This document shows positions 1 to 6,164 of a stretch of 10,490 nt of DNA, one piece after another. Below the pieces are notes generated by a model. It ran no database searches. It had not been told where the DNA came from and worked only from the letters and a program-made list of their open reading frames with translations. This DNA comes from Burkholderiales bacterium (GTDB lineage Bacteria; Pseudomonadota; Gammaproteobacteria; Burkholderiales; Casimicrobiaceae). The stretch spans positions 1 through 10,490 of the forward strand of contig JANXNO010000462.1 in NCBI GenBank assembly GCA_025354075.1. Reading direction: 5' to 3'. A program made the translations under genes and the position numbers. Numbering within the stretch: position 1 is the stretch's first letter; every line of letters begins with the position of its first letter.

Positions 1-91
1 GTTCACAAGATTCTCACACATGTTCATGGGTGCCTGTAGAAGTTCGAATTTGAGGGATGGCATGCAAGGCGCGTGGCGCGTAGCAACCGCA

Positions 92-109
92 ATGTACGCA
101 CCGGTACAT
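92..109. promoter_or_regulatory. Perfect inverted repeat upstream of cysE (possible operator or hairpin)
   Basis: ATGTAC at 92-97 and GTACAT at 104-109 form a perfect 6-bp dyad around a 6-nt loop, about 85 nt upstream of the cysE start. A second palindrome, GTTGCGCGCGCAAC, lies at 119-132. Either could be an operator or an RNA hairpin in the leader. No regulator can be named from the sequence, and no convincing -35/-10 pair was found. Confidence 0.3.
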
Positions 110-179
110 GAGGATTCTGTTGCGCGCGCAACGCCTTGGCATCACGCAACACCGCAGTTCGCCCGAAAAACGAATGCAT

Positions 180-184
180 GGAGG
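180..184 (+). promoter_or_regulatory. Ribosome binding site that fixes the cysE start
   Basis: GGAGG lies 7 nt before the ATG at 192. The upstream in-frame ATGs at 108 and 174 have no comparable site, so 192 is preferred. Confidence 0.7.
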
Positions 185-191
185 CATCCTA

Positions 192-947
192 ATGTTTGAT
201 CGCATTCGCGAAGACATTGCCGCGATTCGCACCAAAGATCCGGCAGCAACGTCGGCGCTCAACGTGTGGCTGTCGTATCCCGGCTTTCATGCCATTCGTT
301 TTCATCGCGTCGCCAACGTCCTGTGGCGTGCGGGTTTCAAGACGCTGGGTCGTTGGGTTTCGCATTGTTCGCGCTTTTTCACCGGCATCGAGATTCATCC
401 GGCTGCGTTCATCGGTCGCCGCGTGTTCATCGATCACGGCATGGGTATCGTCATCGGCGAGACCGCCGAGGTGCATGACGACTGCACCATTTATCAGGGC
501 GTAACCCTCGGTGGAACATCGCTGGAGCGTGGCGCCAAGCGGCACCCGACGTTAGCCCGTGGGGTGACCGTCAGCGCGGGCGCTAAAGTGCTTGGCAGTT
601 TTACGGTGGGCGAGGGCGCAACGGTTGGGTCGAATTCAGTGGTGCTGAAAGCGGTGCCGCCAGGCGCAACGGCAGTGGGCATTCCAGCGCGCATCATCAC
701 CGCTGAAACCAAAGAAAATCGCGAATCTACTGCCAAAAAAATTGGCTTTTCGGCATACGGGATTTCCGCTGATCTGGACGATCCGCTGGTACAGGCGATA
801 CACAAGCTTCTCGATCACAGCGCGGCACAGGACGCGCGGTTGAATGCCATCTGCGCGGCGCTGGCGACGCAGGGTGTGGACTGCGCGTCGCTCGGTGGCA
901 CGCCGGTGGATGCGAGGGCGATCGAGAAGTTGGTGGACGCGGATTGA
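192..947 (+). CDS. cysE: Serine O-acetyltransferase (CysE)
   Basis: The 251-residue product should transfer acetyl from acetyl-CoA to L-serine, making O-acetylserine, the cytoplasmic precursor of cysteine. The left-handed beta-helix (hexapeptide repeat) domain spans about residues 65-200. It carries the CysE signature D81-H82-GMG-IVIGETAEV, with the catalytic Asp-His pair, then YQGVTLGGT and H118 in KRHPTL, equivalent to the second active-site His of E. coli CysE. VGIPAR near residue 190 closes the helix. A helical domain precedes it and a C-terminal tail of about 55 residues follows. The N-terminal domain is shorter than in the 273-residue E. coli enzyme, as in many non-enteric homologues. 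The start at 192 has a GGAGG site; an in-frame extension back to 108 is possible but unsupported. The next gene overlaps the stop codon, suggesting co-transcription. Family assignment is secure. Confidence 0.95.
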   Translation: MFDRIREDIAAIRTKDPAATSALNVWLSYPGFHAIRFHRVANVLWRAGFKTLGRWVSHCSRFFTGIEIHPAAFIGRRVFIDHGMGIVIGETAEVHDDCTIYQGVTLGGTSLERGAKRHPTLARGVTVSAGAKVLGSFTVGEGATVGSNSVVLKAVPPGATAVGIPARIITAETKENRESTAKKIGFSAYGISADLDDPLVQAIHKLLDHSAAQDARLNAICAALATQGVDCASLGGTPVDARAIEKLVDAD

Positions 948-1423
948 ACCGCAGCCGCTGGATGCGACTCGGCGCAAAGGCGCTGCATGACATCGCCGCA
1001 ATTTCCTTCGGCGGCGGTGTGGCTGCCTGCCTCGTTATCAATCAGACGGCCAACCGCGCGTCCGCCTCGGACTTCGCCGCCGCACGCCAGGTGTTTGCTG
1101 CGATAGCGGACTACGTGCTCGTTCCGTCCATGGCCGTGGTGGTCGTGAGCGGCCTGATCGCCATGATGGGCACGCGCGGCTATCAAGACGCAGGTTGGGC
1201 CTGGGTCAAAGCGGTGCTGGGCATCAGCGTGTTCGTCGCCACCGTCCGGTTGGTAGGCGCGGGTGGGAAGCAGTCCGAGTTCGCCGCCGACCTCAGCGAT
1301 CCTGTCACGCTTGACACGTTACTGCGAAGCGAGCGCAACATGCTTTGGGTACTCATTGCGCTCTGTGTGGTGAACGTCGTGCTCGCCGTGTGGCGACCCA
1401 AGATGATGATCAAGATTCGCTGA
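944..1423 (+). CDS. Small integral membrane protein, DUF2269-like
   Basis: This 159-residue protein has four predicted membrane segments at about 15-32, 54-76, 86-105 and 131-149, joined by short loops, so it should sit in the inner membrane. The first helix (LHDIAAISFGGGVAACL) and overall layout resemble the DUF2269 family of predicted membrane proteins, whose function is unknown; this is recognition by eye. The TTG start at 944 overlaps the cysE stop (TTGA), a sign of translational coupling. The ATG at 962 would give a product 6 residues shorter. Neither start has a strong ribosome binding site, although GGTGG lies shortly upstream of the TTG. No role in cysteine synthesis is implied by its position alone. 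Confidence 0.75.
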   Translation: MNRSRWMRLGAKALHDIAAISFGGGVAACLVINQTANRASASDFAAARQVFAAIADYVLVPSMAVVVVSGLIAMMGTRGYQDAGWAWVKAVLGISVFVATVRLVGAGGKQSEFAADLSDPVTLDTLLRSERNMLWVLIALCVVNVVLAVWRPKMMIKIR

Positions 1424-1686
1424 ACGGGGCCGGGAGGCGTCGCAATGAAGCTGCGCATGTTGATACGCACCACCCGCTGATGAAAACTGCAACAACTTAA
1501 TGCTGAAACGTCCGTTTCACATGGGCGTAGCCGCGTTTTATGCCTAAACACGACTTAAAGCATTAATAGATTTTATGCCCATATAGGATGCGGCTTTCAG
1601 CGTGGAGCTGATGCCGTTTTGTCGGCACGTTGCGAAGCGACTCGCGATGTCCCTGCTGAGGCCGCTTACCGGCTCGTTCGAAAAAT
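1424..1686. other. Intergenic region between convergent genes, with short repeats
   Basis: No credible gene is present. The region is locally more AT-rich than its surroundings. It holds a 16-nt dyad, TGAAACGTCCGTTTCA, at 1504-1519. It also holds two direct copies of TTTTATGCC (1536-1544 and 1571-1579), and a GCCGC/GCGGC pair encloses both. No stem followed by a T tract was seen, so no intrinsic terminator can be called for either flanking gene. Confidence 0.4.
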
Positions 1687-3255
1687 TTACTGCAACCGCT
1701 GTATGATCAAACTCACGGCCTGAGCACGGGTTCCGCCGGGCTGTGGTGTGACGCTGACTGAGCTTTGCGAAGCGTAATTGCGGATCTGGATCGCAGAGTT
1801 CGCGACTGTATTTCTAAAGATCACATCGCCTACTAGCTGCGATGAGCCGATGCTCCGCCCGACATTGGCCGGCGCACCGGATGCTGCACCCAGCTCACTA
1901 AACAGCCCGCCTGCCGGCGCGGGGCCGGAATTTATCCAAAGGCTCAATTGCGCTGGCTCATCCACGCTGATGTGCCAAGTGACACGATACGTGCCAACCG
2001 ATGGAAGTATGAATTCGGTATTGTTAGATTGGCTCGGGCCGGGGTTGTTAATCACTATCCCGCCGACCGCCGGGGCTGAGGCGCGCGGAAAGTTCACGGC
2101 TGAGCCGAATGCAACACTCGGCCCCGGCGCTGAAATCAGAATGGTGGCGGGGTAATCGTTGATTCCGGTGTTGCCCGGTCCGGCGGTCATGCCAAAAAAT
2201 GAAGCGAACTCAACCACGGGGTTGGTGCTCGCTGTGGTTTGAACCGTGCCGTCGGGAAATTTAAACCCGCCGCTGCCGACGCCCGCAGACTCGATCAACC
2301 CGGCCACCGTCAACGGCGAACCCGAACCGTTGGTGCCGATACCCACCGCGCCGGTAAATTTCGGAGACGCAAGCGGGGACTTGAGCGCGACATTGCCGTC
2401 GAGCTTGCTGATCGCGGTGAGGACGGTGTCGCTCGCGCTGAGGCCGCCAGCGCCCGAAACAAAGCCGGTGACTGCCTTGCCGGTGACGGTGGTCGCGGCA
2501 ATGGCGGTCGACCCTTGTGAGCCCGTCACATCGCCCGCGAGACTTCCGGTGAAGCTGCTGGCGCTGCCGGTGACGTTGCCCGTCAGCGGCCCGCTAAAGG
2601 TGCCGGTGGTCGTGCCCGCAAGTGTGAGGCCCGAGGCCAGAGCAATGGTGCCGCTGCTGGTGATGGTGCCGCCGGTCAGCCCGGTTCCTGCGGTAATGCT
2701 GGTGACGGTTCCACCGGACGATGCGGCAGGTGAAGTGCAGACCCACGCAGTGCCGTTGTATTGCAGCACCTGGCCACTGGTACAACCGCTGCTCGCAAGC
2801 TTGGCCGCTGTCACCGTCGCGGCGGCAAGCTGCGATCCTGGCACGATGGCGCTCGCGGCCAACGCCTCCGCGTTCGCCGCGCGCAACGCGTACGGGCTCG
2901 CCGCAAGCGGCTGCCGTGGCGTCATCTCGGCGTCCGCACCGACCGTGATGCCGAGGTAATACTGGGCGCTGAAGCTAAGGTTCAGCGGGTTGGTGTTGAC
3001 ATCAACGCTGCCAAGCAGGATGTTGAAGATGCCGTTGCTGACCGTCACTGTGGTGTGTGTTTCAGTGAACAACGCGGTGCCACCACTCGATACGCCATAG
3101 AGGCGCACGACGAGCGTTTGCGGCGTGTTTACCGGCGCGCCATTGGTACTCGTCAGGTAGCCCTGATAATTGAGCTTGCGGGGAACCTGCGCTTCTGCGA
3201 TGCCGCAGAAAAAAACCGCGACGACGGCGAGCACTGACAACACGCGTGATTTCAT
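1687..3255 (-). CDS. Secreted fibre-like surface protein with BclA/C1q-like C-terminal domain
   Basis: The 522-residue protein has a signal peptide at 1-22, cut after AEA. A beta-rich domain at about 23-125 begins PRKLNYQGYLT and ends with the widespread MTPRQPLAASPYALRA motif. A CTSGQVLQYNGTAWVC motif follows (C158-C172). Residues 180-300 are a low-complexity Gly/Ser/Thr stalk like phage tail fibres (TAGTGLTGGTITSSGTI, then repeated G-x-L/V-TG units). GGFKFPDGTVQTT lies near 329-341. The C-terminal portion, about 348-522, resembles the BclA C-terminal jelly roll: LPSVGTYRVTWHIS, then QLSLWINSG, then IQIRNYASQSSVSVTP, ending SLIIQRLQ. That suggests a trimeric exported fibre with an adhesive or recognition head. 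GGGGAA lies 5 nt before the ATG. No anchor or outer-membrane barrel is visible, so how it stays on the cell is unknown. Family membership is inferred from motifs. Confidence 0.8.
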   Translation of the reverse strand: MKSRVLSVLAVVAVFFCGIAEAQVPRKLNYQGYLTSTNGAPVNTPQTLVVRLYGVSSGGTALFTETHTTVTVSNGIFNILLGSVDVNTNPLNLSFSAQYYLGITVGADAEMTPRQPLAASPYALRAANAEALAASAIVPGSQLAAATVTAAKLASSGCTSGQVLQYNGTAWVCTSPAASSGGTVTSITAGTGLTGGTITSSGTIALASGLTLAGTTTGTFSGPLTGNVTGSASSFTGSLAGDVTGSQGSTAIAATTVTGKAVTGFVSGAGGLSASDTVLTAISKLDGNVALKSPLASPKFTGAVGIGTNGSGSPLTVAGLIESAGVGSGGFKFPDGTVQTTASTNPVVEFASFFGMTAGPGNTGINDYPATILISAPGPSVAFGSAVNFPRASAPAVGGIVINNPGPSQSNNTEFILPSVGTYRVTWHISVDEPAQLSLWINSGPAPAGGLFSELGAASGAPANVGRSIGSSQLVGDVIFRNTVANSAIQIRNYASQSSVSVTPQPGGTRAQAVSLIIQRLQ

Positions 3256-3360
3256 GATTTCCCCGGTTTATTCTTGCTGTTTATCGGCCCAATCACGTTA
3301 CAGCGGAATGCGCGGGATAGCGAGCCATTTGATCGAAGCGACGCGTAACGCCATGCTTAT

Positions 3361-3376
3361 CGTGAAACATTTCACG
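3361..3376. promoter_or_regulatory. Dyad CGTGAAACATTTCACG upstream of the fibre gene
   Basis: The arms CGTGAAA and TTTCACG are perfect 7-bp complements around 2 nt, about 105 nt upstream of the fibre gene start. The symmetry and position suit a regulator binding site, but no regulator can be named. A similar TGAAA/TTTCA dyad with a wider centre lies downstream of the same gene at 1504-1519. Confidence 0.3.
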
Positions 3377-3413
3377 GGGCCGTTGACCCGAGCTGCCTGA
3401 TGGCGCTCAAGTT

Positions 3414-3444
3414 CCTCGATTGCGCTTCGCTGCATCGAGGCTTC
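3414..3444 (-). repeat. Solitary REP-like palindrome
   Basis: CCTCGAT (3414-3420) and ATCGAGG (3434-3440) form a 7-bp stem around a 13-nt loop. On the minus strand it reads GAAG followed by CCTCGAT, loop, ATCGAGG. This closely matches the half-element at 9171-9201 and, with one compensated stem pair, the half at 9121-9151. GAAG replaces the usual GTAG head. Confidence 0.6.
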
Positions 3445-3636
3445 GGGTGACGAGCGGCACGGTGATCGCAACGCGACAGCTCATTCTCATGAGCCCATGT
3501 TTTATAGGGGCTACCGTCGAATTTAGTTCACTATCGCTATCAGGCATAAAACGACGTGTATCCCCGATGAAATGGGGTTCCGGCGAAAAGTTGTAGCGAA
3601 TTTGCAGGGTGAGCACCCGGTTCCTACCGTGCGTGA

Positions 3637-4248
3637 TTACGGCAGGAAATTACCGCCGCATTGCGTGTTGAGATAAGTGCGAATGTCGATCCACGTTCTG
3701 CCGTTGGTGGCGATGCCGTTGGTCACGGCCGTACCGGTCAGGCCGAACATGGCGCGCAGCAGCAGCATGCCGTCGGTGGCGGCGTTGGCGTTGCCGCTGC
3801 CGTCTAGGTTGAGCGCGGCGAGGTGTACGTACGGCGCGATTTGATCCCACGAAGTGCGCGGCGCGCCCGTGACCGTTGCGCCCGTGGTCACGGCCGTGCC
3901 GGTGAGGCCCAGCATGGCGCGCAGCAGCATCAGGCCGTCGGTGGTGGCCGAGATGGTCTGGTTGCCGTCAATGTCAATCACGCAGCCCTGCGTGACGCCC
4001 GTCACGCTGTGCCAAAAGCCGGGGCTCAACACAAAGGCGGCACTGGTTTGCCGCCCGGTGAAGGTGGTGTCGCCCACCGAGGATGAAATTTTGAAACTGG
4101 GGGAGCCACTGTCGCCCACACCGTTATTGACGACGCTGGAGGGCATCACGAAGTTGCTGCTGGAGGGCGGGGCGGCTGATGCGTGCATGCAGGCGAGCAT
4201 TGCAACGGCCAACACTTGAATCATCCGGGCAGAGAAAAAGTGTTTCAT
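3637..4248 (-). CDS. Exported protein with two dockerin-like calcium-binding repeats
   Basis: This 203-residue protein has a signal peptide at about 1-25 (cut near ASA-APP). Residues 30-80 follow a motif seen in many exported proteobacterial proteins: SVV-N-GVGDSGSPSFKIS-SVGD, ending LSPGFWH. Two repeats of about 30 residues follow, 55 residues apart: DIDGNQTISATTDGLMLLRA at 92-111 and NLDGSGNANAATDGMLLLRA at 147-166, each followed by M-L/F-GLTGTAV. The D-x-DG-x loop plus ATDG-LLLRA helix is the dockerin/EF-hand type of calcium loop. C89 and C197 could form a disulfide. The start at 4248 is chosen because it opens the signal peptide, with AGGGGC upstream; the frame extends to 4440 without support. 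A possible -10 (TATAGT) lies at 4282-4287 on the minus strand. No cohesin is in the window, so the partner is unknown. It shares direction with the fibre gene, 381 nt away. Confidence 0.75.
   Translation of the reverse strand: MKHFFSARMIQVLAVAMLACMHASAAPPSSSNFVMPSSVVNNGVGDSGSPSFKISSSVGDTTFTGRQTSAAFVLSPGFWHSVTGVTQGCVIDIDGNQTISATTDGLMLLRAMLGLTGTAVTTGATVTGAPRTSWDQIAPYVHLAALNLDGSGNANAATDGMLLLRAMFGLTGTAVTNGIATNGRTWIDIRTYLNTQCGGNFLP
3721..3975 (-). repeat. Intragenic tandem repeat coding for two dockerin-like units
   Basis: The segments 3886-3975 and 3721-3810 are near-identical along much of their length and are offset by 165 nt (55 codons). Shared stretches include GCGCGCAGCAGCA and GTCACGGCCGT read on the plus strand. 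The DNA similarity indicates a duplication inside the gene. Confidence 0.7.
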
Positions 4249-4457
4249 GGCGCGCCCCTGGTGTCTTTGACTTGTCAGCGAACTATACGACGATTGTGTG
4301 GCTTGCAGGGAACCCGTCAGGGTATGGCCAGCGGGTGTCTCCAGGTGTTGATTAGCTTGATTTGGAATAAGAAAACGCCTACAGGGCACGGTTGACACGT
4401 GCACTGCACCATAAAATTGAGAGAATTCAGACTCTTGCAAGAAACACTGTTGTGGAC

Positions 4458-5543
4458 ATGATCGTTAACCCCGCTATTCCCCAAGCCGTCGCCAACGCCG
4501 GTAGCCCTATCGAAGCCGACGCCGTCATCATTGGCGCAGGCCCCGTGGGGTTGTTCCAGGTGTTCGAACTGGGCCTGCTTGAGATCAAGGCACACGTCAT
4601 CGACTCGCTTACGCAGGCGGGCGGGCAGCCAATTGAGCTGTATCCCGACAAGCCGATTTACGACATTCCGGCGATTCCGGTGTGTACCGGCCAAGAGCTG
4701 ACGACGAGTTTGCTCAAGCAATGCGAGCCGTTCAAGCCTACCTTTCATTTGGGTCAGGAAGTCAGTCTGGTCGCCAAACGCGAAGACGGGCGCTTCGATG
4801 TGGCCACGGCTGCTGGCACGACTTTCATCACCAAGACGATCTTCATCGCGGGTGGCGTTGGCGCATTTCAGCCACGCAAACCGAAGGTTGAGGGCATCAC
4901 GCAGTTCGAAGAAAACGGCCAGCTCGCGTACCGCGTGCGCGACCCGCAAAAGTATGCGGGCAAAAACGTGGTGATTCTGGGCGGTGGCGATTCTGCGCTC
5001 GACTGGGCGCTGGCACTGCAACCGATTGCCGAATCAGTCACGCTGATTCACCGTCGCGATGAATTCCGCGCCGCGCCTGCAAGTGTGGCCAAAATGAAGG
5101 TGATGGCTGAAGCGCACGAACTGATGCACATCACGGGACAGATCACCGGTTTTGAGGCGGAAGACGGCGTGCTGAAAGAGGTCAAAGTGACGAGTCTGGA
5201 CGCCGTGACGCGCCGCTTGCCGCTCGACAATTTGCTGGCGTTCTTTGGCTTGTCGCCGCGCCTCGGGCCGATTGCCGAGTGGGGTCTTGAGATCGAGCGC
5301 CGTCAGGTCAAGGTCGATACGGAGAAGTTCGAGACCAGCATTCCGGGCATCTTCGCGGTCGGCGACATCAACACCTATCCCGGCAAAAAGAAACTGATTC
5401 TTTCCGGCTTTCACGAAGCCGCGCTTGCCGCCTTCGGTGCCGCGAAATACATCTTCCCAGACAAAAAAGTCACCCTGCAATACACGACGACCAGCACCAA
5501 GCTGCACACCGTGCTCGGCGTTGAATCGCCGGTGTTTGACTAA
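4458..5543 (+). CDS. Ferredoxin--NADP reductase, thioredoxin-reductase-like (type 2)
   Basis: This 361-residue flavoprotein should pass electrons between NADPH and ferredoxin or flavodoxin in the cytoplasm. The FAD-binding motif GAGPVG is at 26-31, followed by [19 protein letters not shown], typical of the YumC-like reductases of Bacillus and of alpha- and betaproteobacteria. The NADP-binding motif GGGDSA is at 175-180 with HRR at 198-200, which favours the NADP phosphate. [25 protein letters not shown] provides the second FAD motif. The CxxC redox pair of true thioredoxin reductases is absent, so it is not TrxB. The ATG at 4458 is preferred: the frame opens at a TTG at 4392, but the extra residues do not resemble the family. 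The ribosome site is weak. No ferredoxin gene is adjacent. The assignment is firm; the physiological partner is unknown. Confidence 0.9.
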   Translation: MIVNPAIPQAVANAGSPIEADAVIIGAGPVGLFQVFELGLLEIKAHVIDSLTQAGGQPIELYPDKPIYDIPAIPVCTGQELTTSLLKQCEPFKPTFHLGQEVSLVAKREDGRFDVATAAGTTFITKTIFIAGGVGAFQPRKPKVEGITQFEENGQLAYRVRDPQKYAGKNVVILGGGDSALDWALALQPIAESVTLIHRRDEFRAAPASVAKMKVMAEAHELMHITGQITGFEAEDGVLKEVKVTSLDAVTRRLPLDNLLAFFGLSPRLGPIAEWGLEIERRQVKVDTEKFETSIPGIFAVGDINTYPGKKKLILSGFHEAALAAFGAAKYIFPDKKVTLQYTTTSTKLHTVLGVESPVFD

Positions 5544-5553
5544 GCGTTGATTG

Positions 5554-5619
5554 GTAGGCTGGGTCAAGACCCAGCACTCGCAGCGCCATCGTGTTAGCTG
5601 GGTTTTCAATCCAGCCTAC
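5554..5619. repeat. Inverted REP pair (REPIN-like), GTAGGCTGG family
   Basis: GTAGGCTGG (5554-5562) and CCAGCCTAC (5611-5619) are exact reverse complements. The left half is GTAG followed by a perfect hairpin, GCTGGGT/ACCCAGC (5558-5564 and 5569-5575, loop CAAG). The right half is the mirror arrangement: GCTGG at 5597-5601, CCAGC at 5611-5615, then CTAC. A GTAG head plus palindrome in inverted pairs is the hallmark of REP elements mobilised by RAYT transposases. It sits between the reductase and the acetyltransferase, which read the same way. Confidence 0.75.
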
Positions 5620-5651
5620 GTAACTACGCAAAGCTGGTGGAAGATACTGCG

Positions 5652-6110
5652 ATGCGCATCGCCCTCGAATCCGTCGATCAACCCGACGTCATCGCGCTCA
5701 TCGACGCGCTGGACGCCTATCAAGGCGCGCTCTACCCCGCAGAGAGCAACTACCACTTGAGCGTCGACGCGCTGAAAGCACCGAATGTGCTTTTCGCTGT
5801 AGCACGCGACACCGACGCAGAGCGCGCCGTGATCGGCTGCGGTGCGATTGTGCTCTTTGATGGCTACGGCGAATTGAAGCGCATGTTCGTGCCGCCCGCA
5901 CAACGCGGACGCGGCATCGCCAAGGCCATCATGGCGCATTTGGAGGCACACGCCGTGCAGCGTAATTGCCGGCTGCTGCGACTAGAAACCGGCATCCATC
6001 AACCCGAAGCACACGGCCTCTATGCCGGCGCAGGGTACGAGCGACGCGGGCCGTACGGCGATTATCCCGATGATCCGCTGAGCGTGTTTATGGAGAAACG
6101 CGTCTCTTAG
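5652..6110 (+). CDS. GNAT family N-acetyltransferase
   Basis: This 152-residue protein has the GNAT fold. The acetyl-CoA-binding motif A is RMFVPPAQRGRGIAKAIM, with QRGRGIA at residues 84-90. Motif B is LRLETGIHQPEAHGLYAGAGY, followed by GPYGDYPDDPLSVFMEK at the C terminus, a pattern common in a widespread proteobacterial GNAT subgroup. It should transfer acetyl from acetyl-CoA to an amine, but the acceptor cannot be told from the sequence. ATG 5652 is chosen because GGAAG lies 8 nt upstream; a GTG at 5637 would add 5 residues. It lies 108 nt after the reductase, with a REP pair between, so any co-transcription would pass through those hairpins. Confidence 0.85.
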   Translation: MRIALESVDQPDVIALIDALDAYQGALYPAESNYHLSVDALKAPNVLFAVARDTDAERAVIGCGAIVLFDGYGELKRMFVPPAQRGRGIAKAIMAHLEAHAVQRNCRLLRLETGIHQPEAHGLYAGAGYERRGPYGDYPDDPLSVFMEKRVS

Positions 6111-6164
6111 TTGGCCACATGGCGCGCGCGGTCAATGCCGTCGAATACTGCGGTGTTGTAGTTG

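Larger units (their letters stand above)
3256..3636. other. Intergenic region between the two exported-protein genes
   Basis: There is no convincing gene; a 69-codon minus-strand frame at 3407-3616 lacks a recognisable product and overlaps the hairpin element. The region holds the leader of the fibre gene, a 16-nt dyad at 3361-3376 and a REP-like hairpin at 3414-3444. It also has an AGGCATAAAACG copy at 3542-3553, which matches the reverse complement of 1534-1545. No intrinsic terminator with a T tract is visible for the upstream dockerin-like gene. Confidence 0.5.

Noticed and set aside
14..262. 82-codon minus-strand frame upstream of and into cysE
   Set aside because: No motif, no ribosome site, and it overlaps the cysE leader and 5' end.
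2246..2959. 237-codon open frame on the plus strand opposite the fibre gene
   Set aside because: It is the antisense of a repetitive Gly/Ser/Thr-rich coding region, has no recognisable domain, and lies wholly within a well-supported gene.
3407..3616. 69-codon minus-strand frame between the two exported-protein genes
   Set aside because: It runs through the REP-like hairpin and has no recognisable product.
3607..3618. GGGTGAGCACCC hairpin as terminator of the dockerin-like gene
   Set aside because: The stem is only 4-5 bp and no T tract follows on the minus strand.
3721..3975. Possible CRISPR-like repeat array
   Set aside because: There are only two units, they are in frame within a gene, and they encode homologous protein repeats.
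4384..4400. Possible sigma-54 (-24/-12) promoter around GGGCACGGTTGAC
   Set aside because: The -12 TTGC element is absent at the required spacing.
4392..4417. TTGACA (4392-4397) with TAAAAT (4412-4417) as a promoter for the reductase
   Set aside because: The 14-nt spacer is too short for a standard sigma-70 promoter. The TTG here was also considered as a start codon and rejected because the extension does not fit the family.
4317..5021. 234-codon minus-strand frame across the reductase gene
   Set aside because: It is antisense to a clear FAD/NADP-binding protein; its translation shows no family motifs.
5034..5609. 191-codon minus-strand frame across the reductase 3' end
   Set aside because: Shadow of the reductase; it also reads through the REP pair, which is non-coding.
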